Of a stretch of DNA of 64,000 bases, positions 1 through 10,959 are shown piece after piece. This DNA is from Euclidia mi (lineage: Eukaryota > Arthropoda > Insecta > Lepidoptera > Erebidae): the NCBI GenBank assembly GCA_944739405.2, contig OX123192.2, positions 49,962,486 to 50,026,485 of the forward strand, read 5' to 3'. The position numbers and the translations under genes were made by a program. The notes below the pieces were generated by a model. It made no database searches. It saw only the letters and a list, made by a program, of their open reading frames with translations, and was not told the origin of the DNA. Every line of letters begins with the position of its first letter. Position 1 is the first letter of the stretch.

Positions 1-572
1 GAGAATCGTCATCATCATCGTCAGCCCTGTATATATACTGTCTCACTGCTGGGCGCTGGCCTCTTCACGCATAGTTTACAGGTAGTAGAGCCTTGCTGAT
101 TTCAGCATGAATGGGCCGGCTCGACCGGGGAAGTACTACCCTCTCACAGAAAATCGACGTAAAGTAACGGTACCTAAACTGTTGCGTTTCGTTCGGTGAG
201 TGAGAGTGCCGGAGGCCCTATCCCCTATTCCTTCTCCCTCATCCCACTCCTCATCCTATCCGCATTCCCAACCCCAAAGGGCGGAAACTCACTTGTGACT
301 CCTGTGGTGTTGCTTGTGTGTTTGCCGCCTATCAACATAAAAAAAAAGCTGGCCTAGTGTGGGTTGGCAGACTTCACATGTCTTTCGAGAACATTATGGA
401 GAACTCTCAGACATGCAGGTTTACTCACGATGTTTTCCTTCACCGTTAAGCAGGCGATAAATAACAATTTAATACGCACTTAACTTTGAAAAGTCATTGG
501 TGCGGATTCGAACTCGAGACCCTCTGCGTAGCAGTCTGTCGGTCTCTCCACTCGGCTATCGCTGAGAATGTG
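1..572 (-). mobile_element. tRNA-derived SINE, family A, with nested insertion
   Basis: Read on the minus strand it starts with a tRNA-like head (CGATAGCCGAGTGG, then a B-box-like GAGTTCGAATCC at about 500-515). It passes through a body with AACTCTCAGACATGCAGG on the plus strand and ends in a CAGCAGTGGGACA-type segment and GATGAT repeats at position 1. The matching SINE in the right duplication copy is at about 60930-61245, so this insertion predates the duplication. A second SINE replaces part of the body at 68-349. Confidence 0.75.
68..349 (+). mobile_element. SINE-like retroposon nested in SINE A
   Basis: Present here and absent from the right duplication copy. It contains GGGCCGGCTCGACCGGGG, a GGAGGCCCTATCCCCTAT pyrimidine-rich tract, GGTGTTGCTTGTGTGTTTGCC and an A-rich end (CATAAAAAAAAAG). 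This resembles an abundant lepidopteran SINE class; the family name was not checked. About 36 bp of SINE A are missing at the insertion point. Confidence 0.65.
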
Positions 573-2060
573 AGAATCAATTACTATTATTTGATATAGA
601 GTTCCTTCAGTATAAACACAACAATAATTATTCTCTTTGTTAGTTGTCAGAAACATAGTTAATTATTGTTGTCTATGCTGGTGAAATAAACTTCACGAGG
701 AAATTTAGGCATACTCTAATATATCATTCGAATTCAAAACAAAAATTGAACTCGAAATGTTTATCTCGGCGTGAAATGCCAATTTCCTCACTCATATGAG
801 GAAAAGAGAACAAAAACCTCTCGATAGCGTTCCTCAATCCTTTCTTTTTTTTGACTTGTTTATCACTGGTTATTGAATAAAATAGTTTTGAATTCCAAAT
901 CCACTTATATACTCGCTTTTGAACCACTTATTTGAAAATTTTAAAGCATTGCCACAGCGCGAACGTCCCTTTGGCTATAGTACAGTAAATTTAATATTTA
1001 TGATTGATGCAACAACAAAATACTTGCGAAACTATTTGCATCAAGAAAATTGAGATTTGAACAGGCTGTGACTGACGTGTTTATTTATTTTGCCAACCCA
1101 CAAACTTAACTTTACAATCAACCCCAACTTTAGTACCTTGAATTAGAGTCTAAAATTACTTGTCTGAAAACTAAGATAAAATTGTATTATATCGATGCCG
1201 GTAAATGGTAAAATAATATTTAGATGTCGTCCTATTTCCTACACTCAAGAATTTGGTCGACTTCAAAAGGACTTTGGTATCAAATAAATTTACTATACGA
1301 CTCTGAAGTAAATGATATACCGCTGGTTGGGTCATGGCTGTGCCGAACTTAAAATATTCTTGTTTATTACTTTGTTTATTTTTAGTAAAATTGTTCTAAA
1401 TCCTCAAAGGAGATCTGATTAGATACGTTTTATAACTAAAAACAAAGACTTGAAGTTTGCTACTTCACCACTGAGTTTATCTTGAAATACAAAGTTATTA
1501 TCTTCACAACTTTACAAGTCTAGTTTAATCAATTCCTCACTTTTACGTTCTACAATTATAAAATCTGACACCAGAGACGTTAACATCGTCTTCGCCGTAG
1601 GATTCTTGTCCTGAACTTAGCACCTGAACCAACGGCTTTGCTGTGACCTCGAAAGTACGATACTGTAGTGATCCTGCAACTTTGCTAGCTCAACTTGAGT
1701 TTGTTTCGGACTTTCTTCTCAAGAAGTCTTTTAGCTAGGAAAAGCCGGCATTATCTAGAATAGGGTTTTGACTTGTATAAGTGTTGTAAACCACCAAAAT
1801 GCAGGAAAAAACGTCTTTTTTTCAACTTTGCCGATTTATTACGAACGGTAAATCAAGTCATGCTATCATATGAGTGCTACAACATATAATACTATGTGGA
1901 AACATAAAACGTTCACCAGCATGAAATATTCGAGTAATCATCCCACTCTAAAACAGTTTCAAACAGCATCGCACATCGAGAATTGTTAAAACTTCCGCAC
2001 AGTCTACATGAAATATTTTCAACCGCAATCGTGTCAGTCGTAGTGAGATGCCTCGCAATC
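573..2060. other. Non-coding DNA of the left duplication copy
   Basis: AT-rich sequence with no convincing gene. Most of 573-1515 aligns with 61246-62190. The part 1520-1915 has no counterpart in the right copy and no feature I recognise. Confidence 0.6.
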
Positions 2061-2130
2061 CGTATTCACATCAATGGCATCAATGAAAAAAACCCATTAC
2101 ACTGATACAGATTGACAAATCCGTACAAGT

Positions 2131-2199
2131 ATGTCGGATGAGAAATTTAATACAGGCTCAACATTTCAACGGGATTATTGGACAGGAAATTTGCAGAAG
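2131..2199 (+). CDS. Candidate short first coding exon (left copy)
   Basis: An ATG at 2131 opens 23 codons (starting MSDEKFNTGS) and runs in phase 0 into a consensus splice donor, CAGAAG|GTAAGT, at 2199/2200. An in-frame TGA lies 18 nt upstream, so the ATG would be the true start. The last 51 nt differ at only one position from 63274-63324 in the right copy, well above the similarity of the surrounding DNA, which suggests past selection. The right copy also keeps a donor (GTATGT). The peptide matches no family I know and no second exon was found. It could be a 5' UTR exon or chance. Confidence 0.3.
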
Positions 2200-2261
2200 G
2201 TAAGTTTTTTATTGTTATTTAAAAAGACAACTCCTGCAATAGGAATAAATCCTGTGTCACG

Positions 2262-2442
2262 AGAGCCTTTACAAACATAAAACCAACGTACACAATGAGC
2301 ACCCGGACTCGAAACAACAATGATTTATGTATCACACAAAGTGTTGTCTCATATGGGCATCAAACCCACGACACTCGACGAAGTGTTAAGCGAGGTGACG
2401 TTTAAACCACTACGCCAACCGTGCAGTCAGTTTATTTATATC
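2262..2442 (-). mobile_element. tRNA-like SINE, family D
   Basis: On the minus strand it begins GCACGGTTGGCGTAGTGG, has a B-box-like GTGGGTTTGATGCCC and continues through ACAACACTTTGTGTGA and TTGTTTCGAGTCCGGGTG. The same family is seen at 60286-60500 on the plus strand and as partial copies at 41695-41790, 47835-47935 and 58688-58830. It is absent from the right duplication copy. Confidence 0.65.
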
Positions 2443-2444
2443 CG

Positions 2445-2620
2445 GGTGATGAGGAATTAAGAATATAAAATGTCTACAATTCATATTCCTTTCCATGGAT
2501 GTCCTTAGAGGAGACTTCGGTAAATACTCTAAGAAAATAGTATCTTGGCGATAAGACGAGAAACTCGACATAAAACCCTGCCAAATCGTCTTTCCAACGT
2601 GGTATAGTAGGTTAAATCCT
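2445..2620 (+). repeat. Degraded SINE family B fragment
   Basis: Weak matches to family B: a GGAATTAAGAATATAAAATGTC start and GTGGTATAGTAGG near 2600. A matching fragment lies at 63350-63480 in the right copy, so it predates the duplication. Confidence 0.4.
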
Positions 2621-3574
2621 CCTATTGAATCACAGAATCAAAAATTTTAAGCATATTAGGAGAATCTTAAAGCCAACAGTGCACTGCAAAAGGCTGTAGA
2701 GGAAGGTTGTAAAACTCGGTACCCACGAAATATTATCTATTATGTATTATATTTGCTGCTGCTATGCTGTTCTAATATTAACTAGAGGATATGATTTGCT
2801 CTTATAACATAGTTCTATCTAGTTATTTAGGAAGTATTTTGGCAAGATTATAATTCGCAGTATCTTGTGACCAAACAATTGAATTGAACATTCGAGTTTT
2901 ATTCATCAAATAATTGGTGTAATATACCTAAGGACAGTTAAGTGTCCCAAATGGAATGCTTCTTGTCCCAGTAAAAACGAACACAATAGCTTTATATCTA
3001 GATACTCCGTATCGACAATACTAGATCTAAGTCGTCACGTTGAGGAAATGAACCAGGAAGGAACTAGGTACCTTATTACATGTACGTGTGTCGAGAAGGA
3101 CATTAAATGCTATATAAGCTCGAAAGGCTTTAACTATACTAGTAGTAGATTATGATTAGATACTTGCACTTATTTACAAGAAGCAGTCTGTAATCAATGA
3201 AGATTACAAACCTAGAAAGTTGCGTATTAAGTCATACAAAATTTACTTTAGATCTACTTTGATGTGTAACGGTGTAGTGTCGAGGTGTTAGTTAGCTAAC
3301 GAGGTTTATAAAGACTTATTGATTTCATATTTTAAACGGAGCTCATTTTGATATCTACCATTTTAGTTTTCCAAGCAAGTTAGTTTTGAGCGTCAAGCAA
3401 TAAGGACGTGCCATGCCATATAAGTTTTAAATAATTAAAAAAATGACGTTTTGGCGCCCCAAAAAGTGACTTCTTCACATTCGAAATAGATTGGCAAAGT
3501 TGAGCAACGTCTGAAGAAGTCAACACCTGGATGGTTATCGGTTTGTTTTGGATTTTTATAACATTACCATGTGT
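2621..3574. other. AT-rich non-coding DNA
   Basis: No gene seen. Up to about 3115 it belongs to the segmental duplication; after that I recognise nothing. Confidence 0.5.
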
Positions 3575-3790
3575 GTGTGGTGGCAGATTAAGAATACAGA
3601 ATTACACCACCACTTATAATAATGTGCGTGTCGTAAGAGCTGACAGAGAGCGTATTACGCAGAGGACAGCGCTGTAAAAGAAGGAAAACTTGATACAAAC
3701 ACTATACCAACCCGTGTGGCCAGAATGGTATAGTAGGCCAAATCTTCCTTTAAAATGAGTAGCCCAGTCCAGCAGTAATCTGTAAAGGCT
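3575..3790 (+). mobile_element. SINE family B copy (degraded)
   Basis: Contains TGTGTGTGGTGGCAGATTAAG, GGTGTCGTAAGAGC-like GTGCGTGTCGTAAGAGC, AGAGAACAGCACTG-like sequence, ATACCAACCCGTGTGGCCAG and TATAGTAGGCCAA, in the same order as the cleaner copy at 16111-16345. The GATGAT tail is lost. Confidence 0.6.
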
Positions 3791-4101
3791 TCAGAACTCT
3801 ACCGTACTACTATTTAATGCCAATGTCTATATTGTACACATACCCGGTAGGTCTCTAGGACTTGAATTACTGATGTGTGTCGATTGGTTAAGTGCAAACT
3901 TACATTCGTCGTATCTCTCGAAGCACGAAAAGTTTAAATAGGGTCCACGCGTTATTTGAGGTAGCTAGAGCTTCGAAAACGCAAACATTGAAAATTATGT
4001 AAATACTGCGCTTGGACTAATATATGTATGTCTAAAATTCTACCGTTACTGATTGACTGACAGACAAGCCACTGCCAAAACTACGGGGCGCAGGAATCTA
4101 A

Positions 4102-4775
4102 TGCCGCGATTCCACGCTTGCCAATGCTCGACAAGCATCCGCAAGCACAAGCGTGTAAAGAGGGCGTTTGGCTTGGCTTGCGTGAGCTTTTGGACGCTCG
4201 AACAGGATCCGGTCTTGTGTCGGTTTTTGGACACAGATCAAGAAGCGCTTGTGGCAAGCGCTTGCAACGCGTCCACACGTTAATACGCGCTTAGTAGCTG
4301 CTGTGATCTCGCAACGAACGCACGTCTAGTTCTGTCTCAAAATGAGTGGCTGGTTGAACCTCTTTTGCTTGTTTGTTCCTTGCTTTTGCTTTCTTTACTT
4401 GTATTTCAAATAAAAGTAGGTTAAACCAATCGTGACTGCCTCCGTGGTCCAGTGGATAGCGTATGCGACTGCTATTCTATTATGTGGGGTATGTGGGACG
4501 TAGAAATTTATGGCACAATGTGGGTATAATATTACACCTCTGCCTACGACTCTACTGCCTAGACTCACGCCTGTATCCCCGAAGAGATACAGGCGTGAGT
4601 CTATAAAAAACATACGTAATAGCCGATACAAGTTTGGTGTTCGCCTTGCTTGGATGTACGTAGCACACTGACGCATTCACAAGCGTGTAAATGACTTCCA
4701 AATGCCAAGCGAGATTTGTGGACGCTTGGGGCTTGTAGATGGTTGTCGAACCTTGGCAAGCTTGAAAACGCGGCA
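4102..4775. mobile_element. PIF/Harbinger-like MITE
   Basis: Terminal inverted repeats begin TGCCGCGATTCCACGCTTG on the left and, reverse-complemented, TGCCGCGTTTTCAAGCTTG on the right. Both are followed by related GCCAA..TTCGACAA sequence. A 3-bp duplication TAA flanks the element (4099-4101 and 4776-4778), as expected for Harbinger-type insertion. Removing it restores the family E repeat. It carries a SINE C fragment at 4437-4610 and no transposase. Confidence 0.65.
4437..4610 (+). mobile_element. SINE family C fragment inside the MITE
   Basis: Begins GACTGCCTCCGTGGTCCAG and TGGATAGCGTATGCGACTGC like the copy at 12113. It then jumps to the TGTGGGACGTAGAAATTTATGGC 3' part, so the B-box region is deleted. 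It was captured after the MITE formed. Confidence 0.6.
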
Positions 4776-5039
4776 TAAAATTTGGCATGTATGTGCAAAA
4801 ACATACAGGTGCAATAAAGATTTCCCGAAATTCCGACGGGATTAGGAAGAAACGGCTAAATAAACAAAAAATGCCGGGCGTAGCTGCGCGTGTAGTAGTA
4901 CTAATCTAGTCTTCTGTGAAAATAGATTACAAAACAGTAAAGCTATAAGTATAGCGTATATCGTTCAATTTCAGCTGGCCTGTTATCTCTCTGCCAAAGA
5001 CAGAAGAAAAAAAAATGCTTTTCTATACGCAGGACTACA

Positions 5040-5135
5040 CGGCTGCTCCTCCTATTAAGTGGGGCTGTGGGACCGAAAATTCATAATATGGCGAAATGTG
5101 GGTGTAATATTCGGGGATAAAAGTGTGAGTCTTAA
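5040..5135 (+). repeat. SINE family C 3' fragment
   Basis: Contains GTGGGACCGAAAATTCATAA and GGCGAAATGTGGGTGTAATA, the 3' part of family C. Confidence 0.5.
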
Positions 5136-5689
5136 AAATAAAATGGTAATTATAGTGGAACTTCTGTTAATGTTCTCGTTACATTCCTAAAACGTCGTGA
5201 AATGCTGCCACGCGTGAGATTATTGTTCGCATATAAAAGAACGAGGGAGGCAACGCCAATTGTCGGCTGATTGGAAATAATTTCAATATTGATTATTAAA
5301 CTTGGCATTGCAATATGAGACAGAGAATTCAGCATTCGAGGCATGTAAGTATACACTTATTTTGTTTGGAATATTTGAAGTTATTTTTTCTGTTGTACGA
5401 AGTTCGCAGGAGCACTTAAGTGGCTAAGCAACTAGCTATTACAAACAGCTTCGCCCCTGTAGGGATCAGTAATCAGGTAAAAGATAACACATGCTATGTC
5501 AATATAACTGAAAATCTGCTTTTTTAAAATCCCTTCGGTAGTTTTTTGCGTGAAAAGGTAAAAATTTCTAGCCATCCGTCTATCTTCACAAACCTACACA
5601 CTTATAGTAATGATTCATGAGCATTTTTACTGTATACAGCTATATCTGAAAAGGGATAGTTAGAAGGTTATGTTTCGACATTCAACTTA
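5136..5689. other. Non-coding spacer
   Basis: No gene or repeat recognised with confidence. Confidence 0.4.
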
Positions 5690-5961
5690 TTTGTATTCCG
5701 AGCTGGGGAAGGAACGAGAGAGGCCTTGTTCGCTCTGCAAGTGTTGGTCCGAAAATGCAAAGATATGCAACAAGATATTTTTCTTTGTTTCATAGATTAC
5801 GAGAAAGCATTTGATCGAGTGTTACATGACCGTCTTATGACAATCTTGACCGACATAGGATTGGACGGCAAGGATCTCCGTATAATCCATAATCTCTACT
5901 GGCTTCAAACAGCGACTATTCGTGTAGATGGAGAAGAGACGGACGAAGTGGACATTAGGCT

Positions 5962-6262
5962 AGTTGAGGAAAAAAAATTTATAAGTCCGTCCTTTAAATT
6001 ATTAAAAATAAGCGATACGTATTTTTTTATTTGTAAATTAAACCAAAAATTACCAAGATATAGCTCATTAAAGTTATGTATAACGTCACGCCGTGCTGCA
6101 TTTTTTCGCACTAGGTGACGTCACACGTAACTTTAATGGGCTATATCTTTGTTATTTTTTATTTAATTAAAAAAAGAAAAAATACGTGTCCAATATTTTT
6201 TTATAATCTAAAATACGGACTAAATAAAATGTATTATTTTGACCCTGGAAACTACTCTTTTG
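5962..6262. mobile_element. Palindromic foldback MITE
   Basis: The left arm (about 5978-6100, with TTTATAAGTCCGTCCTTTA and ATATAGCTCATTAAAGTTA) and the right arm (about 6120-6232) are reverse complements over roughly 100 bp with a short centre, so nearly the whole insert is one hairpin. It interrupts the LINE reading frame just before the GVRQGC motif. No coding capacity. Confidence 0.7.
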
Positions 6263-6664
6263 CAGGGGTGTCAGGCAGGGTTGTGTACTTTCACCGACTC
6301 TCTTCAACTTGTATTCGGAAGCAATTATCGCTGAAGCAATGGATGGACTAGACTGTGGAGTCAGGGTTAACAGACGACTTATTAACAACCTTAGATATGC
6401 CGACGACACAGTCCTAATAGCGTCTTCAGAAACACAGTTACAGCAAATTGTTGACCGGGTCAATGAGTACAGCCTGAGAGCCGGTCTCAGCATGAATGTC
6501 ACCAAGACGAAGTCCATGGTAATATCAAAACATTAAACAGCTAAGAATATATATAGACGGGAATTAACGCGAACATGCAAATTAGGTATTTACATACCTT
6601 ATTTTGCTTGACGTTTCGAGACGGTTGCATGTCCCGTGGTCGCAAGCTGACTGGTGTGGCGATG

Positions 6665-7310
6665 TCATGTCTCCGAGTGCGAGGTAGAAGATTCAATTTC
6701 TACCCCCGGGTCGTTGATATTCGAAGTACCGGCGCAAAACACACTAACCGTATCTGTATATTGAACATTCGCCGACTGCGCGTTAAAGTAGGGTGTTGTT
6801 AACCGAATCACAGGATTCCACGCCGATGACAATTTGAAGCCCTCTTCCCGATTGAAATTTTTATGTTTTCTGATTTCAATCGCTTCACGCACAACTCTTG
6901 GGTAAAAGTGGCGTTCCGTGGAGAGGACTTGGGGACGATGAAATTCAATCCAGTGATTGGTGCCCGATTGAAGTAAATGTTCCGCAATCGCCGATTTGTT
7001 CGTTTGACGGTTCTTTACAGCTGCGATGTGCTCCTTTATACGTTCAGCGATAGTCCGCTTCGTTTGCCCTATGTAAGAGCTTCCGCAGCTGCAGTTGATT
7101 TTATAGACACCTGGGGTTTGTAGCGGTAGAACATCCTTTGGTGTGCCCACCATGTTGTATACTTTGGCCCCTGGTGTAAATACTGTCGGAATGGAGTAGT
7201 TTTTTAAGTTGTCTCCTATTTTATCCGTAACACCTCTAATGTAGGGCATGTAGGTCGGTTGTCTATTTACCGCCGGATGTTTATCGCGCTTGATAGGCCG
7301 CGTCATTTCG
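6665..7310 (-). pseudogene. Inverted copy of the GIY-YIG half
   Basis: Minus-strand frame encoding TRPIKRDKHPAVNRQ through the GIY-YIG domain to the same C-terminus as the plus copy. Only a few residue differences are seen (for example PTVF here, PTLF in the plus copy). It lacks the RT. Confidence 0.75.
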
Positions 7311-7379
7311 TCTTCCGTGAACAGGTCCTGGTGATCTTGTATCAGTGTTCGTATTCTGCGCGTTACTCTGGCCGTGGGG

Positions 7380-8674
7380 TTATATTTAGTTATTCGCTCT
7401 TTACCAATGTTCCAATTAGGAAATGTCTGGACGTAGTGAGGGACAGACTGAGTGACAACGATATGCCTCACAACAATATTGATCTACTAAAACACTGCTT
7501 AGATGGCAACTTCTTCCTCTTCCAAGGCCAATATTACCTCGAGATCGATGGCGTCGCAATAGGGAGTCCAGTAGCCCCAGTACTGGCTAATATCTGGATG
7601 GAACACTTTGAAGAAAAGGCGCTTAGCAGCGGGCCCAAGACCATCAGGCTTTGGAAAAGATACGTGGACGACATCTTTAGTATCGTAAAAGGAGGTAAGC
7701 AGGAAGTAGATCAATATGTGCAACACCTTAACTCCATTCATCCGAAAATGAGGTTCACCTCCGAAATGGAAACTGACAGATCGTTGTCATTCTTGGATGT
7801 CAAAGTGACTGTGAGACCAGATGGGTTATTAACACACTGCGTATACCTGAAGCCTACGCACACAGATAGATACCTGCACGCCATGTCGCACCACCACCCT
7901 CGACACCTGCAATCCGTTGTGACGTCACTAAAAAACAGAGCACATGACCTCTGTGACCCTGAGCATTTAAAGCTAGAGATAGACCATGTTCAGGAGGTAC
8001 TTAGGAAGAACGGATACCAGGTACAACGACGAATAACGCGGCCTATCAAGCGCGATAAACATCCGGCGGTAAATAGACAACCGACCTACATGCCCTACAT
8101 TAGAGGTGTTACGGATAAAATAGGACACAAGTTAAAAAACTACTCCATTCCGACATTATTTACACCAGGGGCCAAAGTATACAACATGGTGGGCACACCA
8201 AAGGATGTTCTACCGCTACAAACCTCAGGTGTCTATAAAATCAACTGCAGCTGCGGAAGCTCTTACATAGGGCAAACGAAGCGGACTATCGCTAAACGTA
8301 TAAAGGAGCACATCGCAGCTGTAAAGAACCGTCAAACGAACAAATCGGCGATTGCGGAACATTTACTTCAATCGGGCACCAATCACTGGATTGAATTTCA
8401 TCGTCCCCAAGTCCTCTCCACGGAACGCCACTTTTACCCAAGAGTTGTGCGTGAAGCGATTGAAATCAGAAAACATAAAAATTTCAATCGGGAAGAGGGC
8501 TTCAAATTGTCATCGGCGTGGAATCCTGTGATTCGGTTAACAACACCCCACTTTAACGCGCAGTCGGCGAATGTTCAATATACAGATACGGTTAGTGTGT
8601 TTTGCGCCGGTAATTCGAATATCAACGACCCGGGGGTAGAAATTGAATCTTCTACCTCGCACTCGGAGACATGA
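7380..8674 (+). pseudogene. Penelope-like RT plus GIY-YIG endonuclease, 5'-truncated
   Basis: The frame starts inside the RT at SLFTNVPIRKCLD and runs open to the stop at 8672-8674. RT motifs visible are DGVAIGSPVAPVLANIW, the active site RYVDDIFSI, and LSFLDVKVT. A linker with basic residues follows, then the GIY-YIG nuclease: GVYKINCSCG, SYIGQTKRT and KEHIAAVKNRQTNKSAIAEH. This is the canonical Penelope order. The RT N-terminal half is missing, so the copy cannot be autonomous although the remaining frame of over 400 codons is open. The good state of this frame and of the arms suggests recent insertion. Confidence 0.8.
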
Positions 8675-9529
8675 CATCGCCACACCAGTCAGCTTGCGAC
8701 CACGGGACGTGCAACCGTCTCGAAACGTCAAGCAAAATAAGGTATGTAAATACCTAATTTGCATGTTCGCGTTAATTCCCGTCTATATATATATTCTTAA
8801 ACATGCAACGCGAGTGTTTAAAAGTTTCTATCAAACAGCTACTCCTCATATAACTGTAGATGGTACGCGCTTGGAGCGGGTGCGTAAATACAAATACCTA
8901 GGCACATGGGTGATTGAAACCTGGGACAATGATCTCGAAATAAAAACCCGTATTGAAATCGCTCGTAGTGCATTCAACAGCATGAAGAAAATTCTTTGTA
9001 GTCGCAACTTTAACATGTCTTTGCGCACTCGTCTACTGGAATGCTACATAATATATGGCCCATACTTCTATACGGATGTGAGGCCTGGACTATCAAAGAG
9101 CAATTCCGGAAACGTGTAGAAGCATTCGAGATGTGGACCTATAGGCGCATGTTGTCTATTAGCTGGACGCACAGGGTGACCAATGTGGAACATCTCCGAA
9201 GAGCTGGCAGAAAGCGTGTACTTATGCAGACCATCAAAAGAAGGAAAATTGCCTATCTGGGCCGTGTGCTTAGGCATCCCAGATATGAGATCCTGCAACT
9301 CATAATGATGGGCAAAGTCCCCGGCAAAAGATCAGTTGGTCGGAGAAAGAAATCGTGGTTGCGCAATATACGCGAGTGGACTGGGATCACGAAAGCGGCA
9401 GAACTTTTTAGTCTCGCCAGAGATCGAATTAAATATGCAGAGCTGACTGCCAACGTTCACTAGTTGGAGAGGCACTACAAGACAAGAAGATTCAACTAAT
9501 ATTATAGGATTCCAATTGTAGACAGATAC

Positions 9530-9675
9530 ATACACGCTTTATTGCACCCCAACATAGCATTATACACTACATATTTTGTAAAGAGACATAAAAGTACGAT
9601 AATGTACAATCAGTGGCCTTATCGCCTAGGGCGATCTCTTCCAGGCAACCTTTTTACAACAATTATATTACAATT
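9530..9675 (-). mobile_element. LINE 3' end fragment
   Basis: On the minus strand it contains GTTGCCTGGAAGAGATCGCC and GCGATAAGGCCACTGATTG, a motif common to the 3' ends of several animal LINEs. No coding part remains. Confidence 0.55.
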
Positions 9676-10955
9676 TTAGTCACGTTTACTTACATAAGCT
9701 GCTGCCTCTACTGCATCTTGAGTCAGGACCAATGTAAGGCGGTTCTTGATATCTATTTAATAAAAATACTAAGATAATGGATTAAGCTCATTAAGAAAAG
9801 TAAAACAGCAAGTCCCAGTTTTGCCAAAAATAGGTAAGCTGTAGCGACATAAAAAATCAAGTCACAACCAATGAAATTAAAAACTAATTGCGCCGTCGTC
9901 AACTGCATCACTTACCCTAAAGTTACACCAAATGTATCGCTGATCATGTCGATTGGGGTCAAGCGTTAATGAGATTTTGAGCTAGTAGTATGAATTCCAA
10001 ATGAATTTTCTGGAAGCAATTAATGCTAGAAACAGACTTAAACAATTAATGGTTGCAGAACTAGTTTAGGAAACTCAGTAGGTATAGTTTTGTGATATGA
10101 CTGGTACTCAATTTTTATTTTCTTGACATGCAATAAGTTACAAAATAAATAAACATACTTGGTATAATGTTATAATAATTTTTATACCAAAAGCCATGTA
10201 GATTTTGGTGAAAGGTTATTTTGTGTTTTGATCATGGCGGAAAATTCAAACTTCGGGCGTCCAGAGCCTAACCTCTAACCATCGTTGTTTTCAGCCTCCC
10301 CTAGCAGCCTCTTATTTTTCCATGCCCTCATTCTTATGTCAGTCAGCTACTGAGCTAGACGTATATCCTTAACGCGATTCATAAGTCTAATAAGCCATAA
10401 ATAACAGATGGAAATGATAAAATTGGATGTTAATTTATGATATTTTTATTAGTTTTTTACTCAACACATGGCAAACACCGAAAGTTATTTAGTATTACTT
10501 TACAAACGTAGTCCAACGTGTAAAAAAACTGTATTTCAAATAGAATATATTTAATATTTTAGGAATATTACATTTTTCCAGGAACGCCGGTTGAAATACA
10601 TTTTAAACAAAACGTACCAAAAATTATAACAGAAAGCTGATATTATGAAACTGCTGAAAACCAAGATTCATTTGCATTGAATTTATACAAGCTCATGTTT
10701 TAGCGGTAGAGTAATATACTGTTAAAATTTAATGTTTTTTCGTAGAAATCTGGTTCATTTTCTTCTTGAATAAATAGAGTTCTAATTGCACTTGACTTAA
10801 TTGTGCAATTTGTACTTACACCTGTAGGTATGTTACGCAAAAGTGAGGCAAAGAGTCTTCCATTAAATAATAATAATATATAATATTCTATCACATATAA
10901 ACACCATCTTGTCCCATACTAAGCAGAGCATGTACTATGGGTGTTAGATTATGGA
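9676..10955. other. AT-rich non-coding DNA
   Basis: No gene or recognised repeat. Confidence 0.5.
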
Positions 10956-10959
10956 TAAA

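Larger units (their letters stand above)
1..3115. repeat. Left copy of a 3.1-kb segmental duplication
   Basis: This stretch is colinear with 60925-64000, about 60.9 kb away in the same orientation. Long non-transposon tracts match with scattered substitutions, for example around 640-710 and 61360-61400, 1860-2200 and 63050-63320, and 2780-3110 and 63680-63990. The copies differ by private insertions: a SINE at 68-349 and another at about 2262-2442 here, and a Harbinger-like MITE in the right copy. About 1520-1915 does not align with its counterpart. The match runs to both window edges, so the full size is unknown. Confidence 0.85.
4025..4905 (+). repeat. Family E repeat split by a MITE
   Basis: The left part (GTTACTGATTGACTGACAGAC) and right part (AAAATTTGGCATGTATGT, then ATGCCGGGCGTAGCTGC) match the uninterrupted copy at 33705-33905. 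They are separated by the element at 4102-4775. Minus-strand copies of this repeat occur at 11265-11470, 39545-39765, 40905-40990 and 48035-48095. Confidence 0.7.
6534..8798 (+). mobile_element. Penelope-like element with long inverted arms
   Basis: Two near-identical arms of about 770 bp, 6542-7310 on the minus strand and about 8034-8798 on the plus strand, each encode the GIY-YIG half. They flank one 5'-truncated reverse transcriptase. A 6-bp AAACAT lies at both junctions (6528-6533 and 8799-8804), which looks like a target duplication within the host LINE. Partial copies in inverted or tandem arrangement are usual for Penelope-like elements. Confidence 0.8.
5696..9463 (+). pseudogene. Broken LINE reverse transcriptase (RTE-like)
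   Basis: The first segment encodes the palm start (FIDYEKAFDRV with the first catalytic Asp). The second encodes GVRQGCVLSPTLFNLY-type sequence and the intact active site NLRYADDTVLIAS. The third encodes YKYLGTWV, then after a frameshift near 9050 the C-terminal LLYGCEAWTIK, YRRMLSISWTHRVTN and GRRKKSWLRNIREW. Codons AAA CAT at 6528-6533 continue directly into GCA ACG at 8805, so the Penelope insert did not disturb the frame. RTE/BovB-type LINEs end with a similar C-terminal block, but I did not assign the clade firmly. Confidence 0.8.
5690..9470 (+). mobile_element. RTE-like LINE, 5'-truncated, with two insertions
   Basis: One LINE ORF2 is spread over three segments, 5696-5958, about 6267-6533 and 8805-9463. 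It is interrupted by a palindromic MITE and by a Penelope-like element. The 5' part encoding the endonuclease is missing. Confidence 0.8.

Noticed and set aside
498..570. tRNA gene on the minus strand
   Set aside because: It is the head of SINE family A, repeated at 61170-61240 with the full SINE body attached.
4395..4804. Minus-strand small proteins
   Set aside because: Frames inside a MITE and SINE fragment with no protein features.
8700..8760. Hammerhead ribozyme in the Penelope 3' region (CGAAACGTC core)
   Set aside because: I could not find the CTGATGA partner in the right place on either strand; needs a covariance model.
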